NCBI GenBank assembly: GCA_963575745.1
Contig: CAUYUJ010015950.1
Span: 240,156 to 304,155 of the forward strand
DNA: 64,000 nt
Reading direction: 5' to 3'
Origin: Prorocentrum cordatum
Lineage: Eukaryota; Sar; Dinophyceae; Prorocentrales; Prorocentraceae
Below are positions 1-9,282 of this stretch, one piece after another. A program made the position numbers and the translations under genes. The notes under the pieces were generated by a model that was given only the letters and a program-made list of their open reading frames with translations, was not told where the DNA came from and searched no databases. Positions within the stretch are counted from its first letter, which is position 1. Every line of letters begins with the position of its first letter.

Positions 1-516
1 GCCAACTCCATCCTCGTATGCGAATAAACTTGATGGTCCCTGTGTAATTAGGCCTTGACCATTCTCTCTCTGTATCAAGAAACCAACGGAAGATGGGTTT
101 CTCCTTTCGGGAATCATCATCTCCTTGACCGGAGATGGCTACCCTCTTGGCAGACCGGCTCTCTTGGATGGCTCCTTCAGCAGCTCTTTTACGAGCTGCG
201 ACCTCTTCTGCGTAGATCATTACGCCAGCCTCCATTTCGATGTCTTCATTCATCACGACATCGCTTAGGCTGACAGGATTAGCCTCTTCCCCAGCCGGCT
301 TGGCCGGCGGGGAGGCCCCCCCGCTCGGCTGAGCCGGCGGGGTAGCCTCTCGAATTGGGTTAGGAAGAGCCTTTGCATTGGGCTCAGCCTGGGGATCTCC
401 CTTCTCAGGCGACTCGGGAGCGAGTTCGTCTATGATATCATCCGAGCAAACCGAAGCCGCGTCCTCCCCCGACGGCTTGGCCGCTGCGACCCCCAGCGGA
501 TGGCGCATGGGTTTGG
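1..516 (-). pseudogene. Last open frame of element 1, runs off the window
   Basis: A minus-strand frame stays open to base 1, so it is partial. It can be read from a Met codon near 514-516. It contains AAKPSG, then a stretch with AQPSGGASPP followed by AKPAG, then an acidic part (NEDIEMEAG) and a basic helix-like part (EEVAARKRAAEGAIQESR), and ends RIRGWSW at the edge. It lies just 3' of the methyltransferase-like segment of element 1 and has the same GGCTTGGCCGG motifs as the gag and integrase frames, so it is probably part of the same element. Upstream it overlaps low-quality GC-rich sequence where the frame is uncertain. No domain was recognised. A downstream host gene is the alternative. 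Confidence 0.45.
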
Positions 517-699
517 TCTGTGATCTCTCGGGCGCGCGGGGGCCGCGACAGGCGAGGCTTGCGCAGCCGCGGCAAGGCGGCGGCGCGATCCGATGGGGGG
601 GCCGGCCGCAGGGCAGCCCGCGCAAGCTCTGGAGACAAAACGGCAGCGGCACATATGAAGTCAGAGGATAAGAAGGGACGACGACGAGACGACAAAACG

Positions 700-1544
700 C
701 GCTCCGCAGCACGAGCAACAACAATATGGACCTGTTTGGCAAAGGCGTCCGTATAATCCTCGGCAAGTTCGCACTCACGTCCTCTGGCCTCAACATGCTC
801 GTGTGCGCCGTCACATCTGCGCTCAAGTCCCTCCGTCACGTCGGAAGACGTGGAAGCAATCGTCCATGGCTTTTTCATGAAATTACCCTTGCTGTCACTC
901 AATCCGTACGCACATCCATGCAACGCTGTCTTGACAAACTCTAACTCTCTCATGAATTCTTTAACCTGAGGACCCCTTCAATAACTACACTGAGTCGGCC
1001 AATCAATGCAAACAACGCCACCCGTTTTGTGCAGAGCACGGGCAATCTCTCGGAAATTCCAAAACAGATATCTGAAATCTGTCCGAATACCACGAAGCCT
1101 ACGCATCGCTCTACGGTTTCTGGTACAAAAGTAATGTGCTTCGTTCACATACTGCCAGGGGGGCCCTCCCGTGCAGGGCATGGAGCCCCATAACGTAATG
1201 CGTTGTCATTTGAACGTTTCTATATCATTCAAAGCCAACCTTCTTCCCTCATCAGTTCTCATATCTTCCGTCTCGGCGCATCGAATTAACTTGCACGAGC
1301 TATCGACAAAGTACTTTGGATGTCCTATCCTGCTCTGAGGACCACAACAATATTCTAACAAGAGTCTCTCCCCGGTCCACTGTGTGGCCGGGGCGCAATC
1401 TTCCCGGATCCAGAATTCTGTCCATCCAGTCCATCTACTTGGACAGTAGTCACCATCGCTGGAATCGCCATTCGAATTCTGTTCATACGGGTGATGATAC
1501 TTATTATCTTCGTCGCGCCAATTATCCGTGCGGTCTATAGTCAT
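700..1544 (-). pseudogene. Methyltransferase-like segment of element 1
   Basis: Three collinear minus-strand pieces (1544-1206, 1181-978 and about 953-700), separated by frameshifts or stops, make one domain-like stretch. In order they show LLLEYCCGPQSRIG, AETEDMRTDEGRR, MPCTGGPPWQ, FREIARALHKTGGVVCIDWP, FVKTALHGCAYGL, KKPWTIAS, then HEHVEARGRECELAEDYTDAFA. A small-residue motif after a beta strand followed by a Pro-Cys motif recalls SAM-dependent DNA methyltransferases, and segments of this kind are, to my knowledge, common in dinoflagellate copia-like polyproteins. The fold assignment is inferred from motifs. The segment sits immediately 3' of RNase H. Retroelement membership is the firmer part of this call; catalytic function is not shown. 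Confidence 0.55.
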
Positions 1545-1805
1545 ACCATGCTGGGTATTAATCGCATAAATACAACGCCTATCATCTAACCTATCCGGGT
1601 CGATCGGGCAAGCGGCACTTGCCGGCGTGAACGCGACAAGTCTAGGGACGAAGTGTCATCGTTTCAAACTCTGTCCGCGCTGTGTCCACATGTCCGTTCT
1701 ACCCGGCAAAAATTAGCAATAGCAGCAGGAGGGGGATGAGGAAGGAGGAGGTTGTAGCCAGGCATTTCTTCTCTATGCTTGGCCGGCTCCCTAATTACTC
1801 AAACG

Positions 1806-3099
1806 TTATTTGCACATTTCTTTTGACAATATTGATGCATCAGATTCGGTTCCGCTGTTGGTCATATCAAACATTGCTCTCATCTCACGATCGGAGCTTT
1901 TCTTGGTCATCTCCTCCATCGTTCTGGTTTTCTCGGATTTCTTCTGGAACCTTCTTCGGTCGCAATACGAGTGTTTGTACCTGCTTCCACGGCTTGGCCG
2001 GGCGCAATATTCGCCACCGCAGCTCGGGTGGGAGCGTTTGCCACCGCGGCTTTGCCGGGGGCAGCCTCGGTTCCAGCCGGGCGTTGTGCGCCGCCAGGTC
2101 CCAGGTGCCGCTGAGATATTTATTGGCATTGAAGAGTGCGCCGCGGGCTTGCCCTTGTTGGGGCGCTTCTTCTTTTTGTTTATCTTTTTGCTAGGTATAG
2201 CGGCTCCTCTCTGCAAAGCCGAACTCGGACCTAAACTGGGCTTCAAAATCCCCCCGGGTCTCAGGGGAAGTCCGTCTGGAAACGTCGAATCCAGGTAGTC
2301 CTGGCGCCGCTCGGCGGCCCAGAATTGAGGAGTCACAATATTGACAAGGTACAAAGCTTTGACCCTAGCCAAAGGGTATGTGAATCTCTTTGTTCCGATG
2401 TCTACAGCTTCGCTTTGGGTCCTCTCATGCTGAATTTCAACGATGCCCCGAGAAAATTGCTCAGACACAGCTGCAACGTCAATACGATGGGTTCTCGGTA
2501 GATGCATAAGCTTCATGGACCCTCCAGCTTTGATGACTTCACGCGCTGCCTGGTTATCCTCTAGGAACAAACAACGCATTTCCCCCCAAACAATATTTCC
2601 CAAAGCGGGAGTGCTGCAAGCAGTTCTTTCCGCAAGGCAAGGTCAGCAGCCACAATATCTGCCTCGGGGGTGCCATGGGAAACGCACGTCTGTCGCTGTG
2701 ACCCCATAGACTGCCCAGCTCTGGTATATGGGCCCCAAATTGCTTGATAACTGGCGCTTGCGCCCCTATGCGTTCTAATGTCGCTGGCCAGGTCCGCATC
2801 AGAGTATTGCTTTAACATGACATCCTCCATCTTATCACCTACCCATGAGGACATGCGGTAGTGAGAGGTACACTTAATGTGACATATGAGGCGGGAAAGA
2901 TCCATGTCTTGTTGCTCTGTCCATTTGGCAATGCAGCTGGCCGTGTGACACACGGCGCGGAGCAAGTCATATCGAGCCATTCTTGCCCCGTAAAAGATCT
3001 TCATCAATACTTTTGCCGCTATGGGCTGGAGCACTCCCGACTGGGTCGGTGGCTCCGGGTCGTCGGGGCCAGCCGCTGCGGCATCAAGACCGTGAACTT
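1806..3099 (-). pseudogene. Copia-type RNase H and C-terminal tail of element 1
   Basis: The frame begins at the inner edge of the 6.65-kb insertion and reads GVLQPIAAKVLMKIFYGARM, then LLRAVCHTASCIAKW, YSDADLASD, CVSHGTPEADIVAAD and, after a frameshift near 2561-2603, LEDNQAAREV, MHLPRTHRIDVA and VDIGTKRFT. The acidic residues in DADLASD, PEAD and EDNQA correspond to the copia RNase H active-site series. A basic tail continues to 1806 and ends in a stop. The matching RT part lies on the far side of the insertion at 9747-10853. Family identification is strong. The frameshift means this copy cannot encode an intact enzyme without correction or recoding. Confidence 0.85.
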
Positions 3100-3100
3100 A

Positions 3101-3111
3101 CCTAACAGCGA
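3101..3111. repeat. Left terminal inverted repeat of the 6.65-kb insertion
   Basis: CCTAACAGCGA, the exact reverse complement of 9736-9746. The copia coding sequence resumes immediately to its left. Confidence 0.7.
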
Positions 3112-3224
3112 AGACTGATAGGTTTCTAGTGGTCTCAAAAGAGCTCACAGATCACTCCACAAGGGGGTCCGGGCAGGTGTTGGGGAGTTGCCGGGCGGCA
3201 GGGTGCCGGGCTCGTTTTTCACCA

Positions 3225-3590
3225 ACAGTCACACACTTCGTGCTCTTCGACTTCCCAGAACTCCATTCCCAGGCCACATTCTGAATACCCGGATGCAACA
3301 GTCACACACTTCGTGTTCTTCGAGATCCCAGAACGCCATTCCCGGGCCACATTTAGAATAACCAGATGCAACAGTCACACACTTCGTGCTCTTCGACATC
3401 CCAGAACGCCATTCCCGGGCCACATTCTGGAGGGCCGGATGCAACAGTCACACACTTCGTGCTCTTCGAGTTCCCAGAATTCCATTCCCGGGCCACATTT
3501 TGGATGCCCGGAGCCAACTGTAGGCCACTTCCTGGTCTTCGAGTTCCCAGAACTACATTCCCGGGCCACATTTTGAATAGCCAGACGCTT
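3225..3590 (+). repeat. 73-bp tandem repeat, about five copies
   Basis: The landmark CACACACTTCGTG recurs at 3230, 3303, 3376 and 3449, exactly 73 bp apart, with a more diverged fifth copy near 3522. Each unit also holds TTCCCAGAA and CATTCCCGGGCCACATT. It lies between the left terminus and the first gene of the insertion. The open frames across it on both strands are a by-product of the repeat. Confidence 0.9.
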
Positions 3591-3706
3591 CGTAGTCCTT
3601 CCGCCACAGCCGTGTTTGGTTCAGGAATTGCTAGTGACACTGCAGTCCACTGCATTCAATCGTGCCACTGCATTCACTCACTGCAGTCCACTCAGTTTCG
3701 ATTGCA

Positions 3707-5893
3707 ATGGCGTTCCCCTGGCCGTACCCCCATACCCAACGTTCATCCGCAGCCTCTGCTCCGCGAGGCTCGTCCGAAGTGTCGCCGCCTCGCGGTGCTT
3801 CTCAGCCTGCGCCGCCTCGCGGTGCTTCTCAGCCTGCGGAGGAAGGTGGACAGACGCCTGGCTCTGGCGCTGTGCAGCCTGCGTCTTTCACGGTCGCCTC
3901 GTTCAATTTCGGGTTCGAGCAGGGCATGATGACTGGTAAGCAGGCGGCCACTCACTGCGCTAACTTCGGAAGGGTGTGCGCCACGATAGTGGAGACCGCT
4001 GATGCTGATATTGTCTGTGGCTGCGAGGTCGGTGCGTTCCGTGAAGGCTTTCGCCGAGCAGGGATCAACGTGACAGAGATCCTCAGTAAGCCTTTCGGTG
4101 ATGGCATTCGCTTCTCGGAGGTCGACAACTACTTGACTCTCTGGGGGTTCCGCGGTGCTTCTCAGCCTGCGGAACTGACTCTGTGCGAAGACAGCAAAGT
4201 TTACAGGCCTCCTAGCGGCCGAGAGATTGATGCTGTTATTTCACATTTTGAGGTGAACAAACCAGGCCATGACAAGTTCCACGTGGTGATCGCCAACATG
4301 CACATCGTGTGCGGCAAGAAACCGCCGACCATCCAGACTCGAAAGCGGACAGTTCGCAATCTCCGCTTGCACCTGGACTGCCTGGGAAAGATTCTTGAGA
4401 ATCTGAGCCAGGCAGTCGTTCTGCTTGTAGTCGGCGACGACAACCTCACTTTCCAGGAGGCGCGGGAGGCTTACCAGCGCCAGCAGAACGACGAGAAGCT
4501 CTGGGAGGTCCATGCCACTCCGGCCGACCTCAAAGGCGACCACGTCGCGGTCTGCGGAGCAGTCGCCCGTTTCTGCTCCATTGCCGTTGGCGCGTCTTTT
4601 ACGGATCGTGGCATGCGCAACGACGCACACGATGCGGTGGCGGTTGTGCTCACTCTCCCTGGTGCTATTCAGCCTGGGGAGAGCAAGAGGCGGAAGATTG
4701 TCGTCGAAAACGTCTCCGACGCCGACGTCAGCGTACAGGCGGACGCCGAGTCTTCTGTGCATTGGGATCGGTCGCCGAGTTCTACTCCTCCGCTTTCACC
4801 GACTTCACCGGGTGATCCCGACTACGTCGAGGATGTCGTTCAGAATCGCGCGAACGACTTGCACAGGGAGCTGAGGCAGCTTTGGGACGACAGGTACGAC
4901 GAGGAGTACGATCCGAAAGTCCTCCATCATCTCAGTCTCTTGCTTTTCAAAAAGAGGAAGTCCACGGAGCCAGCGGACACTAATCCAGCTGGCGCTCCTC
5001 AGCCTGGCTCGGAATATGACACGGCCTTTGCGTCTCAGGAGGAGACTGGCCGAGCCATTCTCTCTGTCCTTAAGCTTCGACATGACTTTCTGCGGAGCAA
5101 GAACATCGACGACATGCGCTACGTTCTCACGGAGCCTGAGCGCCAGGAATTGGTCAGAGTAGCTCGCGACCAGTACGAGCAGTCGCGGCAGCAGCGTGCG
5201 CTTCAGGAACGGGATGTCGAAAAGGGAAAAGCGAGAGGCAAGTCTGCGCCACAAGGGGGCCATGCGGTTCCGCAGGGTCCTAACAAAGGGCCAGGCGGTA
5301 AGAAAGGTTCTCACGGTGCTTCTCAGCCTGCGGGAAAAGGTGGCCAGGCCAAGGGTGCAGGTCTGGGTAGCGTCGCCAAGTTTGTGAAAGACCAGAAGCG
5401 TAAGCGGTGGCATCGCCATTTGCAACGTGTGGCCGGTACCAAACAGATCTGGGAGGTGCTGGCCTTCTCAGGGCGCTTCGACGTTGATTGGCTAACGCAA
5501 GCGTTGCAAGCTGATCACAGTGAGGGCCGTGATGCAGCAGTTCCCGAGGAAGCTCTGCGGCAACAGCGGCGCCGGCTGCGCCACCAGAAGGCCGAGGCCA
5601 TCGCGCGCTACAACGAGGGGGAGCGGCTTTCCCGCCATCTGTCTGCCCAGGCTGGCCAGCCAAAGCCGAACTTCACGCGCAGGCAGCTGGACGTGTTGCA
5701 GATGTTTGAGAGCGGAGCGCTGCTTCAAATCCGCAACCAAGCGATTCTGGCGTTGGGGCACGGCCGTCTGTTCAGGGCCGATGGCGACTACCTGGACATC
5801 GGCGGCAGCACGGGCGGTGGCTCCAGGAGCATCATCGATTCTTGGCAGCCGCCGGACTGGCGTGACTTCCTCCAAGACGATCAGGACATCTGA
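3707..5893 (+). CDS. Endonuclease/exonuclease/phosphatase-like protein with GASQPA inserts
   Basis: An intact 728-residue frame. I start at the ATG for MAFPWPYP; the frame is open further upstream without a better ATG. Residues 1-60 are low complexity with three GASQPA or GAVQPA copies. Residues about 62-318 resemble an EEP fold: FNFGF (N67), CGCEVG (E107), VVIANMH (N197, H199), VVGDDN (D244, N246) and NDAHDAV (D306, H308). Proteins of this type are abundant in dinoflagellate genomes and their role is unknown to me. One GASQPA copy lies inside the domain (about 150-155). The rest is charged linker (EDVVQNRAND, KGKARGKS), then a basic C-terminal part (KFVKDQKRKRWHRHL, RRQLDVLQMFESG) with no recognised domain. 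It could serve the mobile element or be a captured host gene. Family call is by motif only. Confidence 0.7.
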   Translation: MAFPWPYPHTQRSSAASAPRGSSEVSPPRGASQPAPPRGASQPAEEGGQTPGSGAVQPASFTVASFNFGFEQGMMTGKQAATHCANFGRVCATIVETADADIVCGCEVGAFREGFRRAGINVTEILSKPFGDGIRFSEVDNYLTLWGFRGASQPAELTLCEDSKVYRPPSGREIDAVISHFEVNKPGHDKFHVVIANMHIVCGKKPPTIQTRKRTVRNLRLHLDCLGKILENLSQAVVLLVVGDDNLTFQEAREAYQRQQNDEKLWEVHATPADLKGDHVAVCGAVARFCSIAVGASFTDRGMRNDAHDAVAVVLTLPGAIQPGESKRRKIVVENVSDADVSVQADAESSVHWDRSPSSTPPLSPTSPGDPDYVEDVVQNRANDLHRELRQLWDDRYDEEYDPKVLHHLSLLLFKKRKSTEPADTNPAGAPQPGSEYDTAFASQEETGRAILSVLKLRHDFLRSKNIDDMRYVLTEPERQELVRVARDQYEQSRQQRALQERDVEKGKARGKSAPQGGHAVPQGPNKGPGGKKGSHGASQPAGKGGQAKGAGLGSVAKFVKDQKRKRWHRHLQRVAGTKQIWEVLAFSGRFDVDWLTQALQADHSEGRDAAVPEEALRQQRRRLRHQKAEAIARYNEGERLSRHLSAQAGQPKPNFTRRQLDVLQMFESGALLQIRNQAILALGHGRLFRADGDYLDIGGSTGGGSRSIIDSWQPPDWRDFLQDDQDI

Positions 5894-5908
5894 GTTTTGC
5901 AAGTCTCC

Positions 5909-6160
5909 CTGCCCGCGGTGCTTCTCAGCCTGCGGTCTGCCGCTCTCCAGCTGCGGTCTCGAGCAGTAGTGTTCGAAAGCATGCGAGTTCCTGCGGTGCT
6001 TCTCAGCCTGCAGGTTTCGCAGCTTGCGCTCTGCAGTACAAGTGCTTTTCAGCATGCGACATCCTGCGGTGCTTCTCAGCCTGCAGGGTTCCCAACGTGC
6101 GGTTTGCAATGCATTCCTTTTCAGTATGCGAGTTCCTGCGGTGTTTCTCAGGCTGCAGGG
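5909..6160 (+). repeat. Tandem 72-78-bp units carrying the 17-bp motif
   Basis: GGTGCTTCTCAGCCTGC or a close variant recurs at 5917, 5995, 6068 and 6140. Between copies are related spacers with AGCATGCGA and CGCTCTGCAG. The array starts 16 bp after the stop of the first gene and overlaps the left copy of the 443-bp direct repeat. Confidence 0.8.
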
Positions 6161-6468
6161 CTCCGAGGCTCTTCGCTTCGATGCCAATGTTTTCAGACAC
6201 CGTAGCTCCGTTCCGTAAACATCTTCCAAGAACCGCTCGCAACCTTTTGCAGCTGGCGGTCTGCAGACGTAGTCTGTCTCAGCATGCGAGCTCCCGCACG
6301 CTTCGCCGGCTTTTGCTGCGCGGACAATTTTCTCACACACGTCAGCGCCGTTTGTAGGCGTCAGAAAAACATGTAGACATTCACGAAGGGCTTAGTCTGT
6401 ATATCGTCACATCATTACATACGCAGTCGTCGAACACATCGGTGTACATTCAGCGCTTTGTCCTTCTA
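6026..6468 (+). repeat. 443-bp direct repeat, copy 1
   Basis: Matches 8823-9265 over exactly 443 bp with only about half a dozen substitutions and no gap; identity ends sharply on both sides. It contains the 17-bp motif and no convincing gene. With copy 2 it brackets the second gene of the insertion. Confidence 0.93.
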
Positions 6469-7335
6469 CAGCATTCTTTCCGTTGATAACAGTGTTCTGA
6501 TGGGTTCGCTTCGTTCTAAAAGCGTTGATAGCAGTGTCTCGTTTGCGGACAACTCATTCTATATCAACTCACTGATACCGAGTTTCCTTTCACCATAAGT
6601 GAATGCATACCAGTGTATGTTGGTTACTACAAAAGTGGGTTCCTACAACCGACTTCATGATCGCTATCATCATCGCAGATTTCACTCATCCTCATCACCA
6701 CGACTGGTTCACGTTGGCCTGCGGTGCTTCTCAGCCTGCAGTTCCTTTCGTTACACTGTAGTTGAAGCCGTTCATGGCAGTGACTCGTTTAAAGACAACT
6801 TTAGTATTGGGGGAAGTGTCGATAGCAGCGTTTCTTTTTACTTATACAAGCGTTGATAGCAGTGTCTCGTTTGTGGACAACTCATTATATATCAACTCAT
6901 TCATGCAGAGTTTCTTTTCGCAGCAAGTGAATGCACAGCAGTGTATCTGCATTACTGGCCCCCACTCCATTACCACTATCATCATCAACGATTTCCTACA
7001 CGCGTGTGCGCGGCGGTCGCCATGAGTGAATAGTTTGCAGAGACTTCTCGCATTGATAGCCATGGGTCACTTCAGAGTGAACTCATTTGTGATCTTCTTT
7101 TATTGGAAGTTGAATCGGTTGATGGCAGTGCCTCGTTTAAACTCCACTTTGGTATTGCTAGTAGTGTCAATGCCAGCGTTTCTTTTTAATTGTGCAAGCG
7201 TTGATAGCAGTGTCTCGTTTGTGGTTAGTTATAACAGCGTTGACAGCAGTGTCTCGTTTGCGGACACCTCATTGTACATCAACTCGCTGATACCGGGTTT
7301 CCTATCAACACCATCATCATCATCCTTAACCTCCT
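6469..7335 (+). repeat. Degenerate repeats, GTTGATAGCAGTGTCTCGTT family
   Basis: GTTGATAGCAGTGTCTCGTT recurs near 6519, 6853 and 7200, with a GTTGACAGCAGTG variant near 7237. Each is followed by a relative of GACAACTCATTATATATCAAC and by a GAGTTTCC-like tail. One 17-bp motif copy lies at 6723-6739. I see no gene; the short frames here read repeat sequence. Confidence 0.75.
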
Positions 7336-7356
7336 CGTAGCCATTTTGCTTAGAGC
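7336..7356 (+). other. Relict dinoflagellate spliced leader
   Basis: CGTAGCCATTTTG at 7336-7348 is identical to the corresponding 13 bases of the dinoflagellate trans-spliced leader. The next bases (CTTAGAG) resemble its 3' end with one deleted G and a few changes. It is on the sense strand 81 bp before the ATG at 7430. In dinoflagellates such genomic leader relics mark genes derived from reverse-transcribed, trans-spliced mRNA. A 13-bp chance match in this window is unlikely, but the diverged 3' half keeps the call below certain. Confidence 0.7.
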
Positions 7357-7429
7357 TGTAGCCACATGTTTGCTCGAGTTTCACCTGGCCGTCCAGCCGC
7401 GGCGGTGCTCCTCAGCCTGCCTTGTCACA

Positions 7430-8500
7430 ATGCCAGCACGCGGCAAGGCATCGCCCCCGCCACCCCCGGCCCCGTGCGATGGCCCGTGGGAGATTCTGCC
7501 GGATCCGCCCGCACCGACTCCTCAGCCAGGTGTCGACGTGGTCTTTGAGCAGGCTCACCTCGAAGACATCCGCCGTACACCAGGGATGGGCGGCAAGACC
7601 GCCTGCCAGTGGCAGCGCGCGCTGCGCGCCGAGTGCATTGTCAACAACTTGTCGTTCAAAGACGTAACAAACGACCCGTCCTACGACTGGAAGCAACTGC
7701 TTCGGTCTGCCGCTCCGGGTTTCGCTGAGCGCATAATCGGGCAGGGCATCGCCCAGGTTCTCTTTCGCATCATCGAGACAGAGCGCGACCCTAACTACTC
7801 CAACACGGATGGCCACGGCAGGCACTTCTTCGAGTTCCGTCGTGCAGACGGTTCAGCCATGCGCCTGCATTACCATAAGAACGGCCGACCCGATGAGCCC
7901 ACCTATGTCGGTCCACCACGCGCCGTTGCTCAGCCTGCCGTGCCTGAGCCTGGCGCTGCTCAGCCTCATGTTCCTCGTGGCGGCGCTGCTCAGACTGCCG
8001 TGCCTGACGGTGGCGCTGCTCAGCCTGCCGAGACTGGCGGTGATGCCCCACTGCTCTTCACACAGGAGCACCTGCAAGAGGCAGCCTGCTCGCGCCAGAT
8101 TGTGGGCCGCGACGAAGCCAGCGCCGCTCTCCAATCGCTGTTGCACTACCACCATGGCGAGACTGCCCCAGGTGCTGTTGACATCACCGATGGCTCAGCA
8201 TTTGACTGGCTTCGATGGGTGGCACATATCGAAGGTGCGCGCGACGTCATCCGCAATGGCGTCCACAGGGTCTACGCTGTCCGCTGGAATCCGCACTGGG
8301 CTCCAGAGGCCGTCTTCTGCTACGGCAACAACACCTACAGCACACTGGTGCCCCGCAAATCGCGCTACACAGGCTCGTGGAGCCACGCGCGAATTGTGAC
8401 TCACCGGAACGCCAATTGGGTGACCGAACCGTTGCTATCTGCGGCCCCTGTGGCAGCTACGCCGTGGCTGGTGTTGCGGGATCAAATAACCTGGGAGTGA
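7430..8500 (+). CDS. Unrecognised protein with internal duplication and AQPA linker
   Basis: An intact 356-residue frame from the ATG of MPARGKAS; upstream the frame is open but without an ATG. After a Pro-rich N terminus come two related units, about residues 38-160 and 208-325. They align around VTNDPSYDWKQLL and ITDGSAFDWLRWV, and again IIGQGIAQVLFRI and VIRNGVHRVYAVRW; each starts with an F-x(3)-HL segment. The linker (about 165-200) holds four degenerate copies of GAAQPA, encoded by the scattered 17-bp motif. I recognise no family. No signal peptide or membrane segment is visible. A relict spliced leader upstream and a motif copy at 7404-7420, in what would be the 5' UTR, suggest a retroposed cDNA. 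The duplication argues for real protein selection rather than a chance frame. Confidence 0.65.
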   Translation: MPARGKASPPPPPAPCDGPWEILPDPPAPTPQPGVDVVFEQAHLEDIRRTPGMGGKTACQWQRALRAECIVNNLSFKDVTNDPSYDWKQLLRSAAPGFAERIIGQGIAQVLFRIIETERDPNYSNTDGHGRHFFEFRRADGSAMRLHYHKNGRPDEPTYVGPPRAVAQPAVPEPGAAQPHVPRGGAAQTAVPDGGAAQPAETGGDAPLLFTQEHLQEAACSRQIVGRDEASAALQSLLHYHHGETAPGAVDITDGSAFDWLRWVAHIEGARDVIRNGVHRVYAVRWNPHWAPEAVFCYGNNTYSTLVPRKSRYTGSWSHARIVTHRNANWVTEPLLSAAPVAATPWLVLRDQITWE

Positions 8501-8822
8501 TCTCTGGCAAACGAGATGTGGTGCTTCTCAGCCTGCACTCATGTGACACGCAATGCCGTGCCCTGCAATCGCGTGGTGTTTCTCAGCCTGCACTCGCAGG
8601 TCCTTCGGAGGTCAATTGTTATGAGTTCGGCACGGTCTCGGTCAAGTACAGCGTGCTGTGGGGATCCCGAGATGGGGCCTGGCTCAAGGTGCTCAAGACG
8701 TACTGGAGTGTCCCAGAGCCGGAGTGCCAGCTGATCCTCGGGAGTTGGAACGGCATTTTCAGGCCGTGGCCGGACACGTTCTGGATCAGGACGGGGGGGT
8801 CCGAGCCCGAGATGGAGTGCTA
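8501..8822 (+). other. Gene-free spacer with two motif copies
   Basis: Between the stop of the second gene and direct repeat copy 2. The 17-bp motif occurs at 8520-8536 and, with one change, at 8575-8591. Nothing else was recognised. Confidence 0.5.
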
Positions 8823-9265
8823 GCGCTCTGCAGTACAAGTGCTTTTCAGCATGCGACATCCTGCGGTGCTTCTCAGCCTGCAGGGTTCGCAGCGTGCGGT
8901 TTGCAATGCATTCCTTTTCAGTATGCGAGTTCCTGCGGTGTTTCTCAGGTTGCAGGGCTCCGAGGCTCTTCGCTTCGATGCCAATGTTTTCAGACACCGT
9001 AGCTCCGTTCCGTAAACATCTTCCAAGAGCCGCTCGCAACCTTTTGCAGCTGGCGGTCTGCAGACGTAGTCTGTCTCAGCATGCGAGCTCCCGCACGCTT
9101 CGCCGGCTTTTGCTGCGCGGACAATTTTCTCACACACGTCAGCGCCGTTTGTAGGCGTCAGAAAAACATGTAGACATTCACGAAGGGCTCAGTCTGTATA
9201 TCGTCACATCATTACATACGCAGTCGTCGAACACATCGGTGTACATTCAGCGCTTTGTCCTTCTA
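8823..9265 (+). repeat. 443-bp direct repeat, copy 2
   Basis: The second copy of 6026-6468, same orientation and identical length. It directly precedes the CTGAGG minisatellite. Confidence 0.93.
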
Positions 9266-9282
9266 GCTGGGTCGCTTCGTGC

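Noticed and set aside
3095-3105. AGGTAAGT on the minus strand as an intron donor next to RNase H
   Set aside because: The first bases belong to the inverted terminus of the insertion and the RNase H frame simply continues; no matching acceptor was needed.
3225-3590. Regular 73-bp repeats as a CRISPR array
   Set aside because: The whole unit is repeated, there are no unique spacers, no cas genes, and the DNA is eukaryotic.
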